Positions 31,036 through 38,979 of a stretch of DNA of 44,844 nucleotides are shown piece after piece. The first letter of the stretch is position 1, and each line of letters opens with the position of its first letter. The position numbers and the translations under genes were made by a program. The notes below the pieces were generated by a model, which was given only the letters and a program-made list of their open reading frames with translations, had not been told where the DNA came from and ran no database searches. The stretch is from a virus: the IMG/VR virus record IMGVR_UViG_3300035698_019858, positions 1-44,844 of that record. One strand, given 5' to 3'.

Positions 31036-31308
31036 ATGGCAGAAGATCCCAAAAAGGATGTTGATCAAAAGGAGGTTGGGGCACAATTCATAGGGCCTGA
31101 AACCTCAATAATGATTTTCGGATTTTTGTGGTACGTTGTAGTTACCATGTTCCAGTCGGTCTGTGGTTGGTTAGGAATTCAACTATTTAAGAGGATGTGG
31201 GACAGAATCCGTTGTTTATGGAAGAAGGATGGAGATGACGAAGAAACTTCTAGCGAGATTTCTGAGGAGGAATCGGCAGCAGCGTCTAGTCGTACACTGT
31301 CTGGGTGA
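31036..31308 (+). CDS. Small single-pass membrane protein
   Basis: 90 residues behind gtggaggtg. Residues 1-20 are soluble and charged (MAEDPKKDVDQKE). IMIFGFLWYVVVTMFQSVCG is a membrane helix, followed by a basic stretch (KRMWDRIRCLWKK) and a Glu/Ser-rich tail. It overlaps the start of hldE by about 80 nt in another frame. Function unknown. Confidence 0.65.
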   Translation: MAEDPKKDVDQKEVGAQFIGPETSIMIFGFLWYVVVTMFQSVCGWLGIQLFKRMWDRIRCLWKKDGDDEETSSEISEEESAAASSRTLSG

Positions 31309-32608
31309 TGCGATGGTGGACGAGTATTTCAGTGTTAAGGTGAATCGGATCAGCCCAGAGTTTCCGATGCCCATTATGTGGTCTTCGAAAGCAGCACCCA
31401 CAAAACGACCCGGAGGTGCTGCTAATGTTGCATATCAATTCAAACACTTCAACGTCGACACATCCCTGTTTTGTTTTTGGGACTCTTACGCGGTGAAGGT
31501 ATTTGAAGATCATGGTCTTTCTGTAGATTGTGCTTGGGGATCTCAATGTTGCCTTCCCATCAAACGTCGATTTCTAGACGGCGTCACGCAAATCATCCGC
31601 CATGACATCGAGAACGATTTGTGTGGGTACACCATACCGCAAGTCAATGATAATATAGAGAAATTCCGCCCTATCATTGTGGACAAGAAGAAGCCGGATA
31701 TCGCCATATTCTCAGATTACGATAAGGGATTTTTTGCCGCAAACAATCTTTTGGATATGTATGATGGCGTTACAACAATTGTAGATCCTAAGAGAGGTCC
31801 GTTGGAAAAGTGGGAAGGATGTACAATCTTTAAGCCCAATTCCAAAGAAGCGGTTGATCTCAGCGGATACACCAACTGGAGAGATCAAGTTCATTTCTTC
31901 CAAGACAAATTGGGATGTGAGGCTGTTGTGATCACTTTTGGTGGGGAGAAGGTGGCGGGGATATGGGCAAATGAACTTTTTGAATACCGACCTAACCGTC
32001 CAGTACACGTTGAGAGTGTTATCGGGGCTGGTGATTGTTTCGCTGCTATGTTTGCTTTGGCTGTTGGTTACGGCTTTACTATTTCCGAGTCAGCGGAGAT
32101 TGCTTGGAATGCTGGATCGGTTTATGTCCAGCGTAATATGAATAGTCCTATCATCCCCGGCGAAGTCTCATTGAACGGAGTCGTGGAGCCAGAAGATCTT
32201 GCTAGCAGGGATTTCAAGTTATCTTTTGCCAATGGCTGTTTCGATCTTCTGCATGATGGGCATTTACAAACTTTAGAATTCGCCAAGAGTAAAGCCAAGA
32301 GGTTGGTGGTGGCCCTCAATAGTGACGCTAGCATCAAGAGGTTGAAGGGGGAGGATCGTCCCATAAAACCGTTGGAACAACGTATGGCGGTGATGGCGGC
32401 TTTAGAGATGGTCGATTTCGTCGTTTCATTTGATGAAGATACACCGCTTGAGGTCATTAAGAAGATCAAGCCTGATGTATTGGTCAAGGGCGCGGATTGG
32501 GACAGTGGAGCCATCGTGGGCGAGGGTGTTGTCCCTGAAATTTACCGTGCTCCAGTAATTGACGGATTGAGCACTACGGGCTTTCTTCAACATGGTGCCC
32601 ATCAATAG
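31235..32608 (+). CDS. hldE: Bifunctional heptose kinase / adenylyltransferase (HldE-like)
   Basis: Makes ADP-heptose from heptose 7-phosphate: a kinase and an adenylyltransferase (the phosphatase step is separate). About 457 residues, similar to bacterial HldE (477). The N-terminal PfkB-type kinase has GGAANVAYQF and GAGDCFAAMFALAVG. The C-terminal nucleotidyltransferase has FANGCFDLLHDGHLQTL, with the HxGH site as HDGH. ATG at 31235 has gatggag upstream; 31229 is an alternative. In bacteria it feeds LPS core. A phage copy near a GT9-like gene suggests capsule, LPS or ADP-heptose signalling. Confidence 0.88.
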   Translation: MTKKLLARFLRRNRQQRLVVHCLGDAMVDEYFSVKVNRISPEFPMPIMWSSKAAPTKRPGGAANVAYQFKHFNVDTSLFCFWDSYAVKVFEDHGLSVDCAWGSQCCLPIKRRFLDGVTQIIRHDIENDLCGYTIPQVNDNIEKFRPIIVDKKKPDIAIFSDYDKGFFAANNLLDMYDGVTTIVDPKRGPLEKWEGCTIFKPNSKEAVDLSGYTNWRDQVHFFQDKLGCEAVVITFGGEKVAGIWANELFEYRPNRPVHVESVIGAGDCFAAMFALAVGYGFTISESAEIAWNAGSVYVQRNMNSPIIPGEVSLNGVVEPEDLASRDFKLSFANGCFDLLHDGHLQTLEFAKSKAKRLVVALNSDASIKRLKGEDRPIKPLEQRMAVMAALEMVDFVVSFDEDTPLEVIKKIKPDVLVKGADWDSGAIVGEGVVPEIYRAPVIDGLSTTGFLQHGAHQ

Positions 32609-32699
32609 GGCAGCCATCGGGTCCACATCCGTTATCTTTTTGTTCACATCCGCATACTATAAGGGTGAGTCCCAGAAGGACCAATGCAAAGTATTTCAT
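32574..32699 (-). CDS. Tiny putative lipoprotein, antisense to hldE 3' end
   Basis: 41 residues. MKYFALVLLGLTLIVCGC is a signal peptide with a lipobox-like VCGC/LIVC, followed by a short Cys-, Asp- and Gly-rich peptide. ATG overlaps the stop of the HNH gene (ATGA) behind ggagaag, so it is likely real. It overlaps the end of hldE on the opposite strand by 35 nt. Confidence 0.6.
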   Translation of the reverse strand: MKYFALVLLGLTLIVCGCEQKDNGCGPDGCPIDGHHVEESP

Positions 32700-32974
32700 A
32701 ACCATTTTTCTTCTCCATTTTCAAAATAGTTCAACAAGTATCTACCAGCAGTAGAGAAGAATTTGCCTACTATTTGTATTTGGTCATCGTGAATTTTGGC
32801 ATGACAATTTGCGCACACCACGATGACGTTTTTTTCGGTGTATTTACCACCCTTTTCTCCGGGTATTATTCGGTGACAATGCAAGACGGCATGATTATCG
32901 TCTTTACATAAGCAGCAAATGCGTTCGGTTTGTTTCTTGATTTTCTTATCTATGAGTTTCTTTTTTCTAGTCAT
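32696..32974 (-). CDS. HNH endonuclease
   Basis: 92 residues from ATG (ATGA overlap with the upstream gene). Basic start (MTRKKKLIDKKIKKQTERIC), then the HNH core: CCLCKDDNHAVLHCHRIIPG and VVCANCHAKIHD, with zinc Cys pairs and catalytic His. A compact, bare HNH domain. Co-transcribed with the larger HNH gene. Confidence 0.82.
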   Translation of the reverse strand: MTRKKKLIDKKIKKQTERICCLCKDDNHAVLHCHRIIPGEKGGKYTEKNVIVVCANCHAKIHDDQIQIVGKFFSTAGRYLLNYFENGEEKWL

Positions 32975-33660
32975 TGGATCATTTCTAAAAATTGATTTTC
33001 GAAAATTTCTTCTTTTGAATAAGTGGTTTTGTGACATTTTTCACATAAGGTTATGCCATTATTGGTGTCATGTGCTAGATCGGGGTGATCGTTTAGCTTT
33101 TTTATGTGGTGGGCGTTTAATACCACAGGGTGGCCTTTTTTAGACACATCTCCGCACAATTGACAAGCCCAGCCGTCTCTGGCAAAAACAGATTTTCTCC
33201 AATCTTTCATCTCTTGAGTTTCTCTAAAACTCTTATCTGGATTTTTCACTTTGGATCTGTCAGGTTTCCAGTTTGAATTGTTTTCTTTTTGCATATTGTT
33301 CAGGCGACATTCTTTGGTGCAGTAATGTGTTTTGAATTTGAGGGTGTGTTTGGCACGTGTGAATTTGCTGCCACATCCATGACATTGAATGTCTATTTTC
33401 CCGAATTCGGTGTGCCCTTTTGCTTTATCAAAGCAGCTTCTACTGCAATATTTTCTGTTGCGTTTTTTGTTGGTCTTAAATTCCTTATTGCAAAAATCAC
33501 AAATCACAGTTTTCTCAACAGTTTTTCTAAAGACACGCCAACAATTTCTGGAGCAGAAATTCTTTTTGACTTTAGCAATGTCGCTTGGTTTTTTCTCAAA
33601 GAAACATCCACAATTTTCGCACACAACAAGCATTCTGGTTTTCGGTCTTCCTCTTTTCAT
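32971..33660 (-). CDS. HNH endonuclease with multiple zinc fingers
   Basis: 229 residues. Three Cys-rich fingers precede the nuclease: CENCGCFF...CSRNC, CDFCNKEF...CSRSC, CHGCGSKF...CTKEC. The HNH core is at the end (CQLCGDVSKKGH, NAHHIKKLN, TLCEKCHK). The fingers probably recognise the target DNA. ATG lies 5 nt behind TAGATA with no ribosome site. Confidence 0.87.
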   Translation of the reverse strand: MKRGRPKTRMLVVCENCGCFFEKKPSDIAKVKKNFCSRNCWRVFRKTVEKTVICDFCNKEFKTNKKRNRKYCSRSCFDKAKGHTEFGKIDIQCHGCGSKFTRAKHTLKFKTHYCTKECRLNNMQKENNSNWKPDRSKVKNPDKSFRETQEMKDWRKSVFARDGWACQLCGDVSKKGHPVVLNAHHIKKLNDHPDLAHDTNNGITLCEKCHKTTYSKEEIFENQFLEMIQ

Positions 33661-33665
33661 ACAAT

Positions 33666-33671
33666 TATCTA
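33666..33671 (-). promoter_or_regulatory. TAGATA box, 5 nt before ATG
   Basis: Minus-strand TAGATA-attgt-ATG. Same spacing as the TATATA set. Confidence 0.45.
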
Positions 33672-33699
33672 GTAAGGCATAGTCGTTTTCTCCGCAAAA

Positions 33700-33706
33700 A
33701 TAAATA
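33700..33706 (+). promoter_or_regulatory. ATAAATA late-promoter-like box
   Basis: aaATAAATAaaa, 28 nt before the ATG of a putative head protein. Confidence 0.45.
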
Positions 33707-33734
33707 AAATACAGGAAACATCATAGATACTCCC

Positions 33735-34088
33735 ATGAAATCATTCAAGTCATGGCTAGAAGGAAATATGGGATCGGCGGGTATTGACCAAAGCCCGACC
33801 GACACTGCGACACAAGCAAGTTCTATGATAGGTGATTTTTTCGCAAATGCCCCTAAAGGCCCTGAATTTCTTGGAGATATTACTTCGGCTGGAAACGACG
33901 CTGCTCAGCTTCAAAACATAGTTCCAAATGTCGCTGCCCAAACGATACAATTCGCTGGACAAGATGCCAGACGGTCTCAAATTGGCCCTTTGGATATCAT
34001 GAGGCAAATGGGGCCAAGAGTTTCTCCTAAGCCTTCTCCATATTTCCGGCAATTTTCTCGAATGTTAAAGAAGATGAACAAGAAATGA
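33735..34088 (+). CDS. Putative head-associated protein with CTS-like N-terminus
   Basis: 117 residues, aggaaa site. Begins MKSFKSWLEGNMGSAGID, a good match to the CTS-like pattern. Ala/Gln/Ser-rich middle, basic end (RQFSRMLKKMNKK). No enzyme motif. An ATAAATA box precedes it, consistent with late expression, and it is coupled by ATGA to the next CTS-like gene. Confidence 0.7.
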   Translation: MKSFKSWLEGNMGSAGIDQSPTDTATQASSMIGDFFANAPKGPEFLGDITSAGNDAAQLQNIVPNVAAQTIQFAGQDARRSQIGPLDIMRQMGPRVSPKPSPYFRQFSRMLKKMNKK

Positions 34089-34414
34089 CATTCAAGGAAT
34101 TCCTACAACTCGAATTCGAATCGGGAGTATCGGTCAGCCAGATGAATCCGGGAACTCTTGGAGCCCGTGCTATGAACAAAGAGCTTAAAGCACAAATGCC
34201 CACAAAGATGCAGAGACAGACCGGTCAGACTTCTGTAGGCAGAGCAATGAGTCATATGCTGGGAACTGGACCTTCTTTACCCGCTCCAGAGAAGGGTCAG
34301 ACGTTACAATCTAATTTGAAACGCAAACCTAGAACATTCAATACAGAACCCAAATTCAAGCAAGTTAAAGCACCTTTGGGCATCATGAATCAACAACAAG
34401 CGTCTTCTGTATAA
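34085..34414 (+). CDS. Putative head-associated protein with CTS-like N-terminus
   Basis: 109 residues, ATGA overlap with the previous gene. Begins MTFKEFLQLEFESGVSV. The rest is basic, Gly/Pro/Gln-rich and probably disordered (KAQMPTKMQRQTGQT, LKRKPRTFNTEPKFKQVK), as in internal head proteins. No domain known. Confidence 0.7.
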   Translation: MTFKEFLQLEFESGVSVSQMNPGTLGARAMNKELKAQMPTKMQRQTGQTSVGRAMSHMLGTGPSLPAPEKGQTLQSNLKRKPRTFNTEPKFKQVKAPLGIMNQQQASSV

Positions 34415-34433
34415 AGAAAATACAGAATAAGAC

Positions 34434-34462
34434 TTGTATTGATTTCCAATCTTCTGTATATT
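34434..34462 (+). promoter_or_regulatory. Sigma70-type promoter for prkA
   Basis: TTGTAT, 17-nt spacer, TATATT, about 80 nt before the prkA ATG. Confidence 0.5.
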
Positions 34463-34541
34463 GCCAATGTGCCAGTTGGTGGAGAGCATCCATCACACAA
34501 GCATAGTCACTAAAACTCTCTATCAAACAAGGGGTTGATTG

Positions 34542-36602
34542 ATGGAAAATACCACTCTATCTCGTTTCGCAAAGATGTATGATCGAAATGAATTCCTCAC
34601 CTTGAATGAGGAGATGACTTTCGAAGAGTACCTCGAAAAGATGCAAGCTCAGCCTACATTGGCGAGGAATTCCTTTCAGTACATTTACGACATGATCATG
34701 TCACATGGTTGTGAAACTTTCGAACGGTACCGCAGAACGTATACTCGGTACAATTTCTTCAGCAACTCGGATATTCCAATTTTTGGATTGGAAGAGACTC
34801 TCCAGTCGCTTGTCGATTTCATCCACGGGGCCGCAGGTAGCTACGGCACAGAACGTCGCGTGCTTCTTCTCCATGGTCCAGTGGGTTCGTCCAAGTCAAC
34901 TATTTGCCGAAGGCTCAAGAGAGGGCTGGAGGAATACAGTTGCAGCGACAAAGGCGCTTGGTATACCTACAAGTGGGTCAACCTGCCCTTTGAAGATGGA
35001 TCGGACCCGATCTATACGGATGGCGAATGCATGTCGCCCATGAACGAGAATCCTCTCAAGTTGATGGCTGGCAAGATGCGATCCGAGTTCCTCAAGGAAC
35101 TCAACAAGACGTACTCTGCCAATGGCGGACCATACAATCTGCTCTGCGAAGGCGATCTCAACCCCCGTTGCAAGCTCTTCATGAGAGAATTACTGCAACG
35201 CAATGAGGGTGACTGGAAGAAGGTTGTGGAGAATCACATCCGCGTGGTTCGCAAAACCCACTCCGAGATCGACCGATGTGGAATTGGCACTTTTCAACCG
35301 AAAGACGAGAAGAACCAAGACAGCACGGAACTTACCGGTGATATGAACTTCGCCAAGATTGGTCACTTCGGTAGCGACAGTGACCCCCGTGCCTTCAATT
35401 TTGATGGTGAATTTGAGGTCGCCAACCGTGGCGTGTGTGAATTCATCGAGATGTTGAAGTTGGCGAACGAATTTCTTTATGATCTGCTTGGTGTCAGCCA
35501 AGAGCATCAGATCAAGCCGAAGAAGTTCAGCCAGATCGTAGTGGATGAACTCATCATCGCCCACACCAACAACCCCGAGTACGAGAAGCTGAAGAACAAC
35601 CAGTTCATGGAAGCTCTTCGCGACCGTACCATCAAGGTGGATGTGCCTTATTTGCTCCGCTGGTCGGACGAAGTCAAGGTGCTTGAGCAGGACTACGGAC
35701 CTGAGCAACTCAAGCAGCATATCATGCCGCATACGTTGGAGACGGCGGCGTTCTTTGCAGTTCTCACTCGTCTCGAAGGGGACGGCGACGATAAGCTCGA
35801 TCTTCGCGACAAGGCCAAACTCTATGATGGCCGAAGCTTGCCCGGTTGGACTGAGGATTCTGTCAAGGAGCTTCAGGACAAGTTCCCCGAGGAAGGCATG
35901 AAGACGGGCGTATCGGCTCGATACGTTCAAGACAAGATATCCAACTGTCTGGCTCGAAACAAGGAATATGTCAATGTTTTCCATGTTCTCAGCGAGATCA
36001 AGTCAGGTTTGGGAGTTTCTTCGCTAATTACCAATGTGGAAGACGTGAAGAAATATGAATACTGTGTCGAACTCGCGATCAAGGAGTTGGACGAAGTTCT
36101 TAAGAATGAGGTCCAAAGAGCATTGGTTGCTGACGAAAAGGCCATCGAACGTCTTTGCCTCAAGTACATCGACAACGTTATCAGCTATGTCAATGACGAG
36201 AAGATGGAGAATCCCATCACTCACGAGTTGATGGAGCCGGATGAAAGGTTGATGCGGTCCATCGAAGAGAAGAACGGCATCCCCGAACAGGGCTGTGATG
36301 ACTTCCGACGCTCTCTGGCTGCCTTCATCGGCACTTTGGCCAGTCGTGGCAAGCAGTTCAAGTGGGACTCCAATCCAGAGCTTAAGCGGGCTCTGGAAGC
36401 CAAGGTCTTCGAGGACGTGAAGGACACTATCAAGTTGAGTGCCCTCACCAAAGAAGCCGCAGAGCTTGATCCTGACCTTCAGGAAAAGATCGACGCCATC
36501 AAGACCCGACTCATTAAGCAGTACGGGTACAACCAGAAGTCCGCTAGCGATGTGCTGGACTATGTCAGTTCAATCTTCGCTAGGGGCGATACCTCTAACT
36601 GA
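34542..36602 (+). CDS. prkA: PrkA-family serine protein kinase (YeaG-like)
   Basis: AAA+-type serine kinase known in bacteria for stress, nutrient and sporulation responses, acting with YeaH and SpoVR. 686 residues, close to E. coli YeaG (644). Walker A GPVGSSKST at 112-120. The AAA+ body includes GPYNLLCEGDLNPRCK and FSQIVVDELIIAHTNNPEY. Residues 530-686 form the PrkA C-terminal domain (kinase-like region), with a helical tail. Ribosome site aagggg. It is followed by a terminator, then the methylase gene, so it is transcribed apart from yeaH and spoVR. All three partners are in the same phage region. Confidence 0.9.
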   Translation: MENTTLSRFAKMYDRNEFLTLNEEMTFEEYLEKMQAQPTLARNSFQYIYDMIMSHGCETFERYRRTYTRYNFFSNSDIPIFGLEETLQSLVDFIHGAAGSYGTERRVLLLHGPVGSSKSTICRRLKRGLEEYSCSDKGAWYTYKWVNLPFEDGSDPIYTDGECMSPMNENPLKLMAGKMRSEFLKELNKTYSANGGPYNLLCEGDLNPRCKLFMRELLQRNEGDWKKVVENHIRVVRKTHSEIDRCGIGTFQPKDEKNQDSTELTGDMNFAKIGHFGSDSDPRAFNFDGEFEVANRGVCEFIEMLKLANEFLYDLLGVSQEHQIKPKKFSQIVVDELIIAHTNNPEYEKLKNNQFMEALRDRTIKVDVPYLLRWSDEVKVLEQDYGPEQLKQHIMPHTLETAAFFAVLTRLEGDGDDKLDLRDKAKLYDGRSLPGWTEDSVKELQDKFPEEGMKTGVSARYVQDKISNCLARNKEYVNVFHVLSEIKSGLGVSSLITNVEDVKKYEYCVELAIKELDEVLKNEVQRALVADEKAIERLCLKYIDNVISYVNDEKMENPITHELMEPDERLMRSIEEKNGIPEQGCDDFRRSLAAFIGTLASRGKQFKWDSNPELKRALEAKVFEDVKDTIKLSALTKEAAELDPDLQEKIDAIKTRLIKQYGYNQKSASDVLDYVSSIFARGDTSN

Positions 36603-36625
36603 TTGATGGGGGTGTGACCGACACC

Positions 36626-36660
36626 AAGGGCGACGGCGTGTTCGCCGTCGCCCTTTTTTC
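36626..36660 (+). terminator. Rho-independent terminator after prkA
   Basis: 13-bp stem AAGGGCGACGGCG / CGCCGTCGCCCTT, TGTT loop, T-run. Confidence 0.95.
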
Positions 36661-36683
36661 TTATACACATTTGGAGTTTGGGA

Positions 36684-37598
36684 ATGGCATCTTTTTTTCG
36701 GTATCCGGGCGGTAAATCTAAGTTGCTGAAAAGCATATGCGCACATCTCAAGGTGTATGCTGGCAATTTAGATCTGGAGTATCGTGAGCCTTTCTATGGT
36801 GGCGGGAGTGTTGGTTTAGGGTTCATTGAAGACAATCCTAACTGGAATAAGATTTGGATCAATGACAAGGATATTGGAGTAGCTTGTCTGTGGACTTCAT
36901 TGATCAAGCATCCAAAAGATTTGAAGGAAATGGTTAGGGATTTTGAACCATCTATTGAGGCGTTTGATGAATTCAAAGAGTTCTTAACTGTTGAATTACA
37001 ACAAGAGCCAAAACAGAGACAAAAGGTGGTTACGGCTGGTTTCAAGAAGCTTGCGATTCATCAAATATCTTATTCGGGTTTGGGCACCAAATCTGGTGGA
37101 CCGTTAGGTGGACGAGAACAAAAATCAAAATACAAAATAGATTGCAGATGGTCGCCAGAGTACATTTGCAAGAAGATCGACAAGTTGAATAAAATGTTCT
37201 CTTCTTTGGAAATCAGGGAGGAGTGTTGTACGAATCATGATTTTGAGGAGTTGATCAAAACAAATGGCGAAGCTTTTCTCTATGTGGACCCACCATACTA
37301 TGACAAAGGCAAAGTTCTTTATCAATATGGGTTTACTCCAGAAGATCACGAGAGGTTGTCTGAAGCCCTTAAAACCACGCTTCATTCATGGATACTTTCA
37401 TATGACGATTGCCCTGAAATACAAGACTTGTATAGTTGGGCAGAAAGAATACCTGTTTCAGTGAACTATAGTATTACAGCTACTAAGGACAAGGAGTCAG
37501 GGAAGCGTAATTCTCGCAAAAAAACGGAGCTTATAATTTGCCCTAAGAAACACATGGAGGCGTTTAATGCAAGCAAGGAATTATCGGACACCGGATAA
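36684..37598 (+). CDS. D12-class N6-adenine DNA methylase
   Basis: Transfers methyl to adenine N6 in DNA. 304 residues. FRYPGGKSKLL (SAM site, class D12 order), EPFYGGGSVGLGF, then VDPPYYDKGKVLYQYG (catalytic DPPY). Similar in form to Dam/T4 Dam and DpnM types. The target site cannot be read. Ribosome site ttggag. The 3' end overlaps the first of two tandem paralogues by 32 nt, making a coupled three-gene set that separates prkA from yeaH. Likely self-protection against host or own nuclease. Confidence 0.88.
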   Translation: MASFFRYPGGKSKLLKSICAHLKVYAGNLDLEYREPFYGGGSVGLGFIEDNPNWNKIWINDKDIGVACLWTSLIKHPKDLKEMVRDFEPSIEAFDEFKEFLTVELQQEPKQRQKVVTAGFKKLAIHQISYSGLGTKSGGPLGGREQKSKYKIDCRWSPEYICKKIDKLNKMFSSLEIREECCTNHDFEELIKTNGEAFLYVDPPYYDKGKVLYQYGFTPEDHERLSEALKTTLHSWILSYDDCPEIQDLYSWAERIPVSVNYSITATKDKESGKRNSRKKTELIICPKKHMEAFNASKELSDTG

Positions 37599-38253
37599 CT
37601 CAGAAGAGTTCGCGAAGGATCTCACAAGAAGGATATGCATATTCGACCAGCGTGATCAACCACACCTAAATGTAGATGACGTGGATATGATTAAAGAGAG
37701 TTCCAGTACGCACGCTGATCAAATGAAAAGTAGTGTTTATCATTATAAAAGCAACAGAAACGCAACTAAGGCAAGAGAAGACATTTACAACGGGAAGTGT
37801 GGAGAGTATATGGGGTCTGCTTTCATGGAGAGGAATGGCTTTCCGAAGGTTGATCCCGATGTCGAGATTTATGCCACAAAGAATAAGACATTTTCGCCAG
37901 ACTTGCCTTTCAGTAAGGTAAACAAAGCACTTCCAGATTGTGGAGTAAAAACTTGCGAAAGCACTTTGGATTTCATGGAGAAGAACACTGGTGAACGACA
38001 AAAGACATGGACCTTTCAACTAAACGACATAGACAAGAGAAATGGCAGAGATACTCTTTTCGAGAAAACTGGATCATCGGAGCCAATCTTGTTTGTGTAT
38101 GTTGATGAAACATTGTGTTCTGCCGAGGTGGTGGCGTCTGCTCCTTGGTCCAAGGTGCATCCGTTGCTTAAAGATCCAGTCAACCCAAGGCTGAAAGGGC
38201 TTAAGAAGTGTCTTTATATGGACGATTTGGTGAAGGTGAATAATCAACAATGA
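37567..38253 (+). CDS. Putative nuclease-like protein, paralogue A
   Basis: 228 residues, translationally coupled to the methylase (tggagg site inside it). Related to the next gene by shared blocks: LTRRICIFDQRDQ, GKCGEYMGSAFM, SPDLPFSKVN, PDCGVKTCES, KTWTFQ, RDTLFEKTGSSEPIL and VVASAPWSKVHPLL. The order Glu (GEY), Asp (PDLPF), D-x-G-V-K and a following Gln (WTFQ) resembles a degenerate PD-(D/E)XK nuclease core. Not proven: the acidic residue directly before x-K is Gly. With a methylase next door, a restriction-modification-like role is the leading guess. Confidence 0.62.
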   Translation: MQARNYRTPDNSEEFAKDLTRRICIFDQRDQPHLNVDDVDMIKESSSTHADQMKSSVYHYKSNRNATKAREDIYNGKCGEYMGSAFMERNGFPKVDPDVEIYATKNKTFSPDLPFSKVNKALPDCGVKTCESTLDFMEKNTGERQKTWTFQLNDIDKRNGRDTLFEKTGSSEPILFVYVDETLCSAEVVASAPWSKVHPLLKDPVNPRLKGLKKCLYMDDLVKVNNQQ

Positions 38254-38933
38254 AATATTATCAGTTATCAAAAAACCCTCTTGATTTAGCTTATGACATG
38301 ACTAGTAGGGTTTGCATGTTTGATCCCAAAGATCAATTGGTTCTGTCTCCAAAGATGGATGCTATGATCAGAAAAAGATCAAATCAATTTTCTGATGCTG
38401 TGGACAAAAAGGTTCATGATAATCAGAGGGATGCCGGAAAGAGTGATCCAGACAACTTTTGGGGGAAGGTTGGAGAATATATCTGTTCTTTCTTCATGTA
38501 TAAAAAGGCAGGGTTCCCTTCTGTTATGCCGGATACCGAGATCTATTCTGATTATCAAAAGAAGATGTATGAACACGATCTTCCTTTTGGACAGGTGGAT
38601 TCGAGATATCCAGATTGTGGAGTTAAGACATGTACTTCAGGAACTATTGAAATGATTGGGGAAATGAGTTGGACCTTTCAGTTTTGTAATAAAAATGGAA
38701 GGGGAGGAAGAGACAAGCTCTTTGATAAACCTCAATCCCCGGAACCAATATTATTAGCTTGTGTCGATCCGGGTCTTACAAAAGATACCCGTGTGGTTGC
38801 TTCTGTTCCTTGGAATCAAATGTTCCCGTTGCTTGGCGAGATGCGTTTTCCAAGATACAAAAAGACAAAGAGGGCTCTTTACTTTAACGACTTGGTTGAA
38901 CTCAATGACCTTTACACAGTTACAGTAATTTGA
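38250..38933 (+). CDS. Putative nuclease-like protein, paralogue B
   Basis: 227 residues, ATGA overlap with paralogue A. Shared blocks: MTSRVCMFDPKDQ, GKVGEYICSFFM, HDLPFGQVDSRYPDCGVKTC, MSWTFQFCNKNGRGGRDKL, PEPILLACVDPG, VVASVPWNQMFPLL. All candidate catalytic residues of the partner are kept here, so neither copy is an obvious dead half. Two unequal subunits, as in heterodimeric restriction enzymes, are possible. It ends 46 nt before yeaH. Confidence 0.62.
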   Translation: MKYYQLSKNPLDLAYDMTSRVCMFDPKDQLVLSPKMDAMIRKRSNQFSDAVDKKVHDNQRDAGKSDPDNFWGKVGEYICSFFMYKKAGFPSVMPDTEIYSDYQKKMYEHDLPFGQVDSRYPDCGVKTCTSGTIEMIGEMSWTFQFCNKNGRGGRDKLFDKPQSPEPILLACVDPGLTKDTRVVASVPWNQMFPLLGEMRFPRYKKTKRALYFNDLVELNDLYTVTVI

Positions 38934-38979
38934 TAAGATCGTTTTGGTCACAAACACGATTCATTAAGTGAGCATAGAC

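Noticed and set aside
35190-35984. Antisense open frame inside prkA
   Set aside because: Shadow of prkA with no start signal or domain.
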